In this document: one piece after another, positions 1-5,928 of the stretch
How positions within the stretch are numbered: the stretch's first letter is position 1
Layout: each line of letters starts with the position of its first letter
Assembly (NCBI GenBank): GCA_035293045.1
Contig: DATDOY010000115.1
Coordinates: forward strand, 1-12,511
Reading direction: 5' to 3'
From: DATDOY01 sp035293045
Lineage (GTDB): Bacteria > Actinomycetota > Acidimicrobiia > IMCC26256 > JACPCJ01
DNA length: 12,511 bases
Translations under genes and position numbers: made by a program
Notes under the pieces: model-generated
Told to the model about the DNA's origin: nothing
The model's input: only the letters and a program-made list of their open reading frames with translations
The model's database searches: none

Positions 1-353
1 AGGTCGTCGAACTCGTCGGCGAACGCGGGCATGAAGGCCTTGTACGCCTCGGTCAGCGGCGGCTGGGTGAGGAGCTCGCTGGTGGCGGGCGAACCGTAGA
101 TGGCGGCGAGAGGGAAGGCGCTCGTGCCGCCGACGTGGTCGACGTGCGCGTGCGTCAGCACGACCCGTCGCACGGGAGCGCCCAGGTCGTCGACCGCCGC
201 TTTGAACGGCTCCCATTGGCTCGGGACCATCAGGGTGTCGACGACGGTGAGGCCGTCGTCGTCGGCGATGACGCCCGCATTGCTCACGCCCGACTCGCCG
301 TTCGGCTGGAGCCAGACCCAAACGCCATCGGCCACACGTTCGAGTTGGGGCAC
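1..353 (-). CDS. MBL-fold metallo-hydrolase, 5' part, runs off left edge
   Basis: The reverse strand encodes the first 117 residues of a metallo-beta-lactamase-fold enzyme. The signature HxHxDH appears as THAHVDHVGG, giving metal ligands H68, H70, D72 and H73. It follows the usual beta-strand lead-in, in which VVDT at 37-40 comes before VVLTHAH. This motif normally binds two metal ions and activates water for hydrolysis of esters, thioesters or lactams; the substrate cannot be read from this fragment. The GTG start at 353-351 is well fixed, because an in-frame TGA lies at 368-366, four codons upstream, with no other start codon between. No Shine-Dalgarno sequence is visible, but a TACGTT box ends six bases before the GTG, suggesting leaderless translation. 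The gene is divergent from the CoA-ester lyase, with 30 bases between start codons. The C-terminal half, including later metal ligands, lies outside the window. Confidence 0.85.
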   Translation of the reverse strand, partial: MPQLERVADGVWVWLQPNGESGVSNAGVIADDDGLTVVDTLMVPSQWEPFKAAVDDLGAPVRRVVLTHAHVDHVGGTSAFPLAAIYGSPATSELLTQPPLTEAYKAFMPAFADEFDD

Positions 354-359
354 GTCGGG

Positions 360-365
360 AACGTA
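360..365 (-). promoter_or_regulatory. Candidate -10 box (TACGTT) of a leaderless promoter for the MBL gene
   Basis: Read on the minus strand, TACGTT matches the actinobacterial TANNNT -10 consensus and is followed by exactly six bases (CCCGAC) and then the GTG start. That spacing would put the transcription start on the G of the start codon. A purine-rich ribosome binding site is absent, which fits leaderless initiation. A possible weak -35 (CAGACA, 390-385) exists but has a long 19-base spacer. The call rests on pattern and spacing only. Confidence 0.4.
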
Positions 366-369
366 TCAG

Positions 370-375
370 TACGCT
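370..375 (+). promoter_or_regulatory. Candidate -10 box (TACGCT) for the CoA-ester lyase gene
   Basis: On the plus strand TACGCT fits TANNNT and ends eight bases before the ATG at 384. The sequence just before that ATG (CTCGTCACCC) has no Shine-Dalgarno match. This box lies within ten bases of the opposite-strand -10 candidate at 360-365, so the two divergent promoters would occupy the same DNA. No convincing -35 was found; TTG at 345-347 is the nearest candidate. Confidence 0.35.
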
Positions 376-383
376 CGTCACCC

Positions 384-1319
384 ATGTCTGAGCGCACCCG
401 CAGTCTGCCCCGACGTTCCTGCCTCTCGGTTCCCGGGTCGAGCGAGAAGATGCTCACCAAAGCCCAGGGCCTTCCGGCCGACATGACGTTCCTCGACCTC
501 GAGGATGCCGTCGCGCCGCTCGAGAAGGAGGCGGCGCGCGACACCGTGGTCAAGGCCATCAACGAGGGCGACTGGGGTGACCGCGTCCTCTGTGTGCGCG
601 TGAACGACTGGTCGACCAAGTGGACGTACCGCGACGTCGTCCACGTCGTCGAGAACGCGTCGGAACGCCTCGACGAGATCATGCTTCCCAAGGTCGAGAC
701 CCCCGGGCAGGTCGAGGCGCTCGACCTCCTGCTCACCCAGATCGAAAAGGTCACCGGCCGCACGAGCCGGGTTGGCATCGAGGCCCAGATCGAGACGGCC
801 AAAGGCCTCATGAACGTCGAGCAGATCTGCGCGGCCAGCGATCGCCTCGAGACCATCATTCTCGGTCCGGTCGACTTCGGCGCGTCGATGGAGATGCCCG
901 TCCTCAATCCCGGAACCGAGATCGCCGAGTACCCCGGTGATTACTTCCACTTCGCCTTCGTGAAGATCCTGATGGCGGGCCGCGCCCACGGCCTCCAGGT
1001 CATCGACGGACCGTTTGTCCAGGTGCGCGATTCCGAGGCGCTGCGCCGGTACACCGAACGGGTGAAGATCCTCGGCTACGACGGCAAGTGGGCGCTGCAC
1101 CCCGACCAGGTGACGGTGCTCAACGAGGTGTTCACGCCGACGCAGGAGCAGTTCGACCACGCGTGCGACCTGCTCGACGCGTACGAGAAGGCCACCGCCG
1201 AGGACCGCAAGGGCGCAGTGATGTTCGGCGAAGAGATGATCGACGAGGCGTCGCGCAAGGTCGCCATCAAGTTCAAGCTCCGCGGCGAACGCGCCGGCTT
1301 GTCCCGCTCACACCCCTAA
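384..1319 (+). CDS. mcl: CoA-ester lyase, probable L-malyl-CoA/beta-methylmalyl-CoA lyase
   Basis: This is a 311-residue HpcH/HpaI aldolase/citrate-lyase-type TIM barrel, close to the usual length of Mcl1 lyases. Visible family marks are FLDLEDAVAP (36-45), the conserved Arg of VRVN (R72), LPKVETPGQV (101-110), Glu137 in IEAQIET and Asp164 in LGPVDFGASM as the Mg2+ ligands, and GKWALHPDQV (234-243) with NEVFTP after it. In the ethylmalonyl-CoA pathway such enzymes cleave beta-methylmalyl-CoA to glyoxylate and propionyl-CoA, and also interconvert malyl-CoA with acetyl-CoA plus glyoxylate. The Mcl assignment over citramalyl-CoA lyase or malyl-CoA thioesterase rests on recalled resemblance to Rhodobacter Mcl1 and on the nearby mcd. 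The ATG at 384 is preferred over the upstream in-frame ATG at 135, because the extra 83 codons overlap the divergent hydrolase gene and are not like this family. It heads the plus-strand gene run. Confidence 0.85.
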   Translation: MSERTRSLPRRSCLSVPGSSEKMLTKAQGLPADMTFLDLEDAVAPLEKEAARDTVVKAINEGDWGDRVLCVRVNDWSTKWTYRDVVHVVENASERLDEIMLPKVETPGQVEALDLLLTQIEKVTGRTSRVGIEAQIETAKGLMNVEQICAASDRLETIILGPVDFGASMEMPVLNPGTEIAEYPGDYFHFAFVKILMAGRAHGLQVIDGPFVQVRDSEALRRYTERVKILGYDGKWALHPDQVTVLNEVFTPTQEQFDHACDLLDAYEKATAEDRKGAVMFGEEMIDEASRKVAIKFKLRGERAGLSRSHP

Positions 1320-1324
1320 GCCCA

Positions 1325-1330
1325 TAGGCT
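1325..1330 (+). promoter_or_regulatory. Candidate -10 box (TAGGCT) ahead of tldD
   Basis: TAGGCT in the 19-base gap after the lyase stop codon fits TANNNT and ends eight bases before the tldD ATG. No Shine-Dalgarno sequence sits at a normal distance. This could give tldDE its own leaderless start in addition to read-through from the lyase gene. The motif is short and could be chance. Confidence 0.25.
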
Positions 1331-1338
1331 CCCGCGCC

Positions 1339-2778
1339 ATGGAAGAGCTTGCCGAGGCTGCGGTCGAGGGAGCCATCGACGCGGGCGCGGGATACGCCGA
1401 CGCCCGCGCCATGGTGACCCGCACGGAGTCGGTCGACGCCCTCAACCAGGTGGTCGAAGGGTTGCGCATCGACGAATCGAGCGGCGTCGGCGTACGCGCC
1501 CTGATTGGTTCCTCGTGGGGCTTCTTCGCCACCCAGGATCTGACGACCAGCGCGGCGCGGGCGGCGGGAGCGCGCGCCGCCGAGATCGCCCGGGCGTCGG
1601 CGACCGTGAGCGGAGCTCCCATGACGCTGGCGGACGTCCCGATCAACCAGGCGGAGTGGGCGACGCCCTACACCGAGCATCCGTTCGATGTGTCGCTCGC
1701 GGAGAAGGGTGACCTCGTCGTCGCCGTCACGCGAACCATGCAAGAGGTCGCCGGCGTCGCGCTTGCGCGGTGCGAGATCACGATGTGGGACACCGACAAG
1801 TACTTCGTTTCCAGCCAGGGACACCGGATCCATCAGCACATCGTCGAATCCGGCGGCGGCATGGACGCGACCGCCGTGGGGGAGAGCGAGACCCAGCGTC
1901 GGTCCTACCCCCAGAGCTTTGGCCATTACGGCACGGGTGGCTACGAGATCATTCGGGGCTTCGACATGCCCGGCAATGCGCAACGGGTGGCCGAAGAAGC
2001 GGTGGCGTTGCTGACCGCGCCCGAGTGTCCCGAAGGCGTGGTCGACATCGTGCTCGAGAGCAGTCAGGTCGCCCTCCAAATCCACGAATCGGTCGGCCAC
2101 GCGATCGAGCTGGACCGCATTCTCGGCTGGGAGGCCGCCTTCGCGGGAACGTCGTGGCTCGACGTCAACAAGATCGGCTCGCTGCGATACGGCTCGGACA
2201 TCATGAACATCAAGGCCGACGCCACGCTCCCCGGGTCGTTGGGCAGCTTCGGCTACGACGACGAGGGGACGCCGGCCCAGTCCGTCGACATCGTCAAAGA
2301 GGGCACCTGGGTGGGCGTGCTCTCGGGCCGTGACTCCGCGGCGGTGGCGGGGCTCCCTCCGGGCGGCATGGTGCGGGGCGACGGCTACAACCGGCTCCCG
2401 ATGGTCCGCATGACCAACGTCGGCCTCGTTCCCGGCGACTCCAACCTCGACGAGATCATCGCCGCCACCGACGACGGCGTGTACATGGCGACCAACCGGT
2501 CGTGGTCGATCGACGACAAGCGGCTCAACTTCCAGTTCGGGTGCGAAGTCGGCTGGGAGATCAAGAACGGCAAGCTCGGCCGCATGGTCCGCAACCCGAC
2601 CTACACGGGGATCGGCCCCGAGTTCTGGGCCAGCCTCGACATGCTCGGCAACGAGTCCGAGTGGGTGTTCTGGGGCGTGCCCAACTGCGGCAAGGGCCAG
2701 CCCATCCAGAGCGCACACACGGGGCATCCCGCGGTGCCAGCACGGTTCCGAAACGTCCGGGTCGGGGTGAAGGGGTAG
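1339..2778 (+). CDS. tldD: TldD-type zinc metalloprotease (catalytic subunit)
   Basis: This 479-residue protein is almost the same length as E. coli TldD (about 480). The zinc/catalytic motif HExxxH is present as HESVGH, with H249, E250 and H254. The expected third ligand, a cysteine late in the protein, is C450 in the NCGKGQP stretch. TldD pairs with TldE to form a chamber-like protease that degrades unfolded peptides in the cytoplasm; in other bacteria it matures peptides such as microcin B17 and clears the CcdA antitoxin. The partner gene follows after two bases, as is typical. The ATG gives a normal family N-terminus with an early ADAR-like segment (residues 20-24). All metal ligands are intact, so an active enzyme is expected. 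No peptide substrate gene can be seen nearby, so its target here is unknown. Confidence 0.93.
   Translation: MEELAEAAVEGAIDAGAGYADARAMVTRTESVDALNQVVEGLRIDESSGVGVRALIGSSWGFFATQDLTTSAARAAGARAAEIARASATVSGAPMTLADVPINQAEWATPYTEHPFDVSLAEKGDLVVAVTRTMQEVAGVALARCEITMWDTDKYFVSSQGHRIHQHIVESGGGMDATAVGESETQRRSYPQSFGHYGTGGYEIIRGFDMPGNAQRVAEEAVALLTAPECPEGVVDIVLESSQVALQIHESVGHAIELDRILGWEAAFAGTSWLDVNKIGSLRYGSDIMNIKADATLPGSLGSFGYDDEGTPAQSVDIVKEGTWVGVLSGRDSAAVAGLPPGGMVRGDGYNRLPMVRMTNVGLVPGDSNLDEIIAATDDGVYMATNRSWSIDDKRLNFQFGCEVGWEIKNGKLGRMVRNPTYTGIGPEFWASLDMLGNESEWVFWGVPNCGKGQPIQSAHTGHPAVPARFRNVRVGVKG
2770..2775 (+). promoter_or_regulatory. Ribosome binding site of tldE (AAGGGG)
   Basis: AAGGGG lies five bases ahead of the ATG at 2781 and overlaps the last codons of tldD. 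It fixes the start of tldE and suggests translational coupling of the two subunits. Most other starts in this window lack such a site. Confidence 0.6.
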
Positions 2779-2780
2779 TC

Positions 2781-4130
2781 ATGAGCCGCGCCCTTGAAGT
2801 GGCCGACAAGGTGTTGGAGATGGTGGCTCGCGCCGCCCCCGCCGCCGACGCCGAGGTCGCGGTCAGCGACGGGCACACCGCGTTGACGCGTTTCGCCAAC
2901 TCCTTCATCCACCAGAACGTCGGTGAAGCCGACCTGACCGTCATGCTCCGGGCCACGGTCGACGGCCGCGCCGCAAGCTCGTCCACGACCGCCGTCGGCG
3001 ACGAGGGCCTCGAGCGCCTGGTCGCCGGCACCTTGGCCGCGGCGCGACTCCGTCCTGAGGACCCCGACTGGCCCGGACTTGCCGGCGCGGCCCCGGTCCC
3101 CGACGTCGACCACTACGACGAAGCGACGGAGTTCGCCGAGCCGGCAGAGCGAGCTGGAATCGTCAAGGCGTTCGTCGATCGGGGCGAGGGCCTGCTCGCG
3201 GCGGGGTACTGCGACAGTGAGGGGGGTACCCGCGCCTTTGTCAACAGCGCCGGGCAGCGGGTGTCAGGCCGGAGTTCTCGCGCCACGCTCGATGCCATCC
3301 ATCAGGTGGGCGAGACGTTCCACGCCGCCGGCAAGGCGCACGCCACGTCGAGCCGCCTCGCCGACCTCGACGGCTCCGCCGGCGGCGCACGGGCGGCGCA
3401 GAAGGCCCGGGATTCGGCCGAGCCGACCGAGCTCGAGCCGGGGCGTTACGAAGTCGTGCTCGAGCCCGAATGCGTCGGCGAGATGCTGTCCTTCCTCATG
3501 TTCTATGGGTTCAACGCCAAGCAACTGATCGAGGGGCAGTCGTTCGTCGCCCTCGGCGAGCGGCAGTTCGACGAGTCGATCACGCTCGTCGACGACGTCA
3601 CCGACCCGCGCGCGATCGGGACCGCCTTCGACATGGAGGGGACCCCGAAGCGATCGCTCGACCTGGTGCGCGGCGGAGTGTCGGAGGCGGTGGTCCACGA
3701 TCGACGGACGGCGAAGAAGATGGACACCGAGAGCACCGGTCACGCCATCCCCGGGGGCGAGAGCTGGGGGGCGTTTCCCGAGAACGTGTTTCTTGCCGCC
3801 GGCGACACCAGCCCCGCCGACATGATCGCCTCGATCGACCGCGGTCTCCTCGTGACCGAGTTCAACTACTGCAGGATCCTCGACCCCAAGACGCAGGTGG
3901 TCACGGGCCTGACGCGCAACGGCACCTTCGTCATCGAGAACGGCAAGGTGGCGGGGGCGATCAAGAACCTGCGGTTCACGCAAAGCTTCGTCGACGCGTT
4001 GGCGCCGGGCGCCATCCGAGCGGTCGGGAACGACGCCCGGTTCGCCGCCGCGGAGTTCGGCATGGGGATCGTCCACTGCCCGACCCTGCACCTCGCCTCG
4101 TGGAACTTCACGGGCGGGGCACGGGGCTGA
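2781..4130 (+). CDS. tldE: TldE/PmbA-type partner subunit of the TldD protease
   Basis: This 449-residue protein matches the length of E. coli TldE/PmbA (about 450) and shares the overall fold pattern of TldD, but it has no HExxxH motif; non-catalytic TldE subunits normally lack it. Recognisable parts are the N-terminal FANSFIHQN segment (about residues 38-46), the central STGHAIPGG loop (residues 319-327, where TldD-like proteins have a conserved turn), and the C-terminal GTFVIENGKVAGAIKNLRF segment (381-399), diagnostic of this superfamily. TldE forms the heterodimer with TldD and helps build the substrate channel. The start is supported by AAGGGG five bases upstream. The gene begins two bases after the tldD stop. 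Longer in-frame extensions back to 2502 lie inside tldD and are not real. Confidence 0.92.
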   Translation: MSRALEVADKVLEMVARAAPAADAEVAVSDGHTALTRFANSFIHQNVGEADLTVMLRATVDGRAASSSTTAVGDEGLERLVAGTLAAARLRPEDPDWPGLAGAAPVPDVDHYDEATEFAEPAERAGIVKAFVDRGEGLLAAGYCDSEGGTRAFVNSAGQRVSGRSSRATLDAIHQVGETFHAAGKAHATSSRLADLDGSAGGARAAQKARDSAEPTELEPGRYEVVLEPECVGEMLSFLMFYGFNAKQLIEGQSFVALGERQFDESITLVDDVTDPRAIGTAFDMEGTPKRSLDLVRGGVSEAVVHDRRTAKKMDTESTGHAIPGGESWGAFPENVFLAAGDTSPADMIASIDRGLLVTEFNYCRILDPKTQVVTGLTRNGTFVIENGKVAGAIKNLRFTQSFVDALAPGAIRAVGNDARFAAAEFGMGIVHCPTLHLASWNFTGGARG

Positions 4131-4149
4131 CTTCGACCGTCCTCCCGCT

Positions 4150-5184
4150 GTGGTCGAGGCAGAGCGCCAACGTCTGATCGATCTGGCCCGGGCCCAAGGC
4201 GCGACCGATGACGAGGTCGCCGAAGCGCTCGCCACGGGGGAGCTCGGCGCCCTGGCGCTGGAGCGGGCGCTGTACCCGCGCGGCAACCTGGTCCCGTTCA
4301 CCGATGCGGTGGCAGAAGCAGGCATCGACCCCGCCGACGCGTCTCGCTTCTTTCGGTCTCTCGGGTTTCCCGATCCGAGCCTGAACCCTCCACTGCTCTC
4401 ACCCCCGGAGGTCGAGCTCCTGAAGATCATGGTGGGTGTCGGCCTCGAGCTTCTGGGTCGTGACGCCACCGATCAGATCGCGAGGGTCGTGGGCTCGGCC
4501 ACGTTTCGAATCGCGGAGTCCGTCGTCGACGCGTTTCGACTTCAGGCCGAGGTTCCCCAACAGGAAGCCGGCGTGGCCTACTCGGAGATCGCGACGGGGT
4601 TCGTCGACGTCGCCAAGGAGATCGTCCCCAAGTTCGGCAGCGCCATCGGGGCCCTCTTCATGCGCCACATGATTGAGGTGATCTACTCCAACTGGTCGGT
4701 CGACGAAGGCGGCGGCGCCATCACGCTGCAACGCACCGTCGGCTTCGCCGATTTGGTCGGCTACACGGCCAGTGCAACGGCGCTCTCCGGACGCGAGCTC
4801 GCGGCGATCGTCGACCGCTTCGAGGAGCGCGTCGCCACCGCTGTCGCGCGCCACGACGGGAGACTCGTCAAGCTGATCGGCGACGAAGCCATGTTCGTAG
4901 CGGACTCGCCGGACATTGGCTGCGCCATCGCCGAGGACCTCGTCGGAGAGTTCGGTGAGGGAATTCGCGTCGGCCTCGCACAAGGGTCGGTCGTCACCCT
5001 GCGGGGCGACTACTACGGCGAGGTCGTCAACCTGGCGTCGCGCCTCACCGCAGCATCGGCGCCGGGGACGGTGCTCGTGGCCGCGTCGGTGACCTCGGAT
5101 TCGCAAGCCGAACGGTTCGAGTTCGCGGGCGACTTCGTCCTCAAGGGCTTCCGGGACCCAGTGTCGGCGTATCGCCTACGGTGA
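4150..5184 (+). CDS. Class III adenylate cyclase with Rv1264-like N-terminal regulatory domain
   Basis: The 344-residue protein has two parts. Residues 1 to about 190 are mostly helical and soluble, and resemble the autoinhibitory regulatory domain of mycobacterial Rv1264-type cyclases (Ad_Cy_reg family, reported as pH-responsive). Residues 195-344 are a class III cyclase catalytic domain. The metal-binding Asp residues are D201 (VGFADLVGYT) and D245 (KLIGDE). The purine-selecting pair is K241 and D287 (GDYYG), which indicates ATP rather than GTP. The transition-state residues N294 and R298 (VNLASR) are present. All needed residues are there, so cAMP production as a homodimer is likely. No membrane segment is seen. 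The GTG start is 19 bases after tldE, with no clear ribosome site; no nearby better start exists. The regulatory-domain match is from recalled sequence style, not a search. Confidence 0.9.
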   Translation: MVEAERQRLIDLARAQGATDDEVAEALATGELGALALERALYPRGNLVPFTDAVAEAGIDPADASRFFRSLGFPDPSLNPPLLSPPEVELLKIMVGVGLELLGRDATDQIARVVGSATFRIAESVVDAFRLQAEVPQQEAGVAYSEIATGFVDVAKEIVPKFGSAIGALFMRHMIEVIYSNWSVDEGGGAITLQRTVGFADLVGYTASATALSGRELAAIVDRFEERVATAVARHDGRLVKLIGDEAMFVADSPDIGCAIAEDLVGEFGEGIRVGLAQGSVVTLRGDYYGEVVNLASRLTAASAPGTVLVAASVTSDSQAERFEFAGDFVLKGFRDPVSAYRLR

Positions 5185-5208
5185 CGGGCACCACGCCATC
5201 GGACGAAG

Positions 5209-5213
5209 AGGAG
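5209..5213 (+). promoter_or_regulatory. Ribosome binding site (AGGAG) of the DinB-like gene
   Basis: AGGAG, within GAAGAGGAG, is five bases ahead of the ATG at 5219. It is the strongest Shine-Dalgarno match I found in the window and fixes this start. Confidence 0.7.
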
Positions 5214-5218
5214 CCGCC

Positions 5219-5791
5219 ATGACCGCGTCCCTTGCCGATCACCACGACCGCGCGCTCACCTACGTCCGCACGATCATCCACGGTATCGATTCCGAGCAGT
5301 GGGACTGGCCCACGCCGTGCGACGACTGGACGGTCCGCGAGTTGGTCAACCACGTCGTCACGGGGAACTACTGGGCGAGCGAGCTGATGGCGGGGAAGAC
5401 CATTGAGGAGGTCGGCGACCGTCTCGACGGAGACATTCTCGGCATCGATCCTCTCGCCAAGTATGAGGACTCGGCCAAGTTGGCCGACCACGCGTTCCAG
5501 GAGCCCGGCGCGATGGAGAAGATGGCGGCGGTGTCGTACGGGCCGGTGCCCGGCGAGGTCTACTGCGGCCACCGCTTCGTTGACACGCTCGTTCACGGTT
5601 GGGATCTGGCCAAGGCCACCGGACAGAACACCGACCTCGACCCGGGTCTCGTCGACGCGTGCTTGGCGGTCATCGAGCCGCAGCTCGAGATGCTGCAGGG
5701 GAGCGGCGCCTTTGGCGACGAGACCATCGATGTCGCGGCCGACGCCGATCCGCAGACGAGACTCCTCGCCTGGACCGGGCGCCGCGCCTGA
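5219..5791 (+). CDS. TIGR03086-family metal-binding DinB/maleylpyruvate-isomerase-like protein
   Basis: This is a 190-residue four-helix-bundle protein of the DinB/YfiT/mycothiol-dependent isomerase superfamily. It has the typical opening (early helix, then PTPCDDWTVRELVNHVV at 31-47) and the GHRFVDTLVHGWDLAKATG segment (117-135). Likely metal ligands are H45, D122 and H126; the Asp-x3-His spacing mirrors the Glu-x3-His pair recalled for mycothiol-dependent maleylpyruvate isomerase. Members are common in actinomycetes and some are mycothiol S-transferases, but the substrate of this one is unknown. It has a clear AGGAG ribosome site and starts 34 bases after the cyclase gene, so it is probably the last gene of the plus-strand run. 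The family assignment is firm; the cellular role is not. Confidence 0.85.
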   Translation: MTASLADHHDRALTYVRTIIHGIDSEQWDWPTPCDDWTVRELVNHVVTGNYWASELMAGKTIEEVGDRLDGDILGIDPLAKYEDSAKLADHAFQEPGAMEKMAAVSYGPVPGEVYCGHRFVDTLVHGWDLAKATGQNTDLDPGLVDACLAVIEPQLEMLQGSGAFGDETIDVAADADPQTRLLAWTGRRA

Positions 5792-5850
5792 ACCCGTAAA
5801 CCTCGATCCACCGATCTGAGACTTGACGTGCGCTGAGGTCGAGGCCTCGG

Positions 5851-5903
5851 CGTTCTCGAGCAAGTTTTCCACCCTGTCACGCACGCCGACTTGCTCCAGA
5901 ACG
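5851..5903. repeat. 15-bp imperfect inverted repeat in the convergent gap, possible bidirectional terminator
   Basis: CGTTCTCGAGCAAGT (5851-5865) is followed by ACTTGCTCCAGAACG (5889-5903). The arms pair over 15 positions with a single C-C mismatch, separated by a 23-base loop. The site sits between the ends of the plus-strand run (stop at 5791) and the minus-strand dehydrogenase gene (stop at 5928), where a bidirectional terminator is expected. There is no clean run of T directly after either arm, so it is not a textbook intrinsic terminator; TTTT at 5865-5868 is at the loop edge. The arms could also bind a protein or be a remnant of a repeat family. Other than this and the dyad at 5911, I see nothing in the 136-base gap. 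Confidence 0.5.
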
Positions 5904-5910
5904 ACGGGCG

Positions 5911-5928
5911 ACTCCTCCCCGGAGGAGT
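5911..5928. terminator. Compact GC-rich dyad overlapping the mcd stop codon, possible terminator stem
   Basis: ACTCCTCC (5911-5918), CC, GGAGGAGT (5921-5928) is a perfect inverted repeat. As RNA it would fold as a 7-bp stem with a 4-base loop. It overlaps one base of the TAA of the minus-strand dehydrogenase gene. No T-run follows on either strand, so it would act, if at all, as a U-tract-free terminator or a 3'-end stabiliser. Confidence 0.35.

Noticed and set aside
135..383. In-frame 83-codon N-terminal extension of the CoA-ester lyase
   Set aside because: It lies over the divergent MBL-fold gene, which has a clear HxHxDH motif on the other strand, and the added residues do not look like this enzyme family.
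1273..2727. 484-codon open frame on the minus strand opposite tldD
   Set aside because: It is an antisense shadow of a high-GC gene; it has no recognisable motif and overlaps a gene with intact metal ligands.
3264..4469. 401-codon open frame on the minus strand opposite tldE and the start of the cyclase
   Set aside because: Low-complexity Arg/Ser/Gly/Pro-rich product spanning two well-supported genes; typical shadow frame.
5851..5903. Inverted repeat as an integron attC site or transposon end
   Set aside because: No attC core pair (GTTRRRY/RYYYAAC) in the right arrangement, no integrase or transposase, and no flanking target duplication seen.
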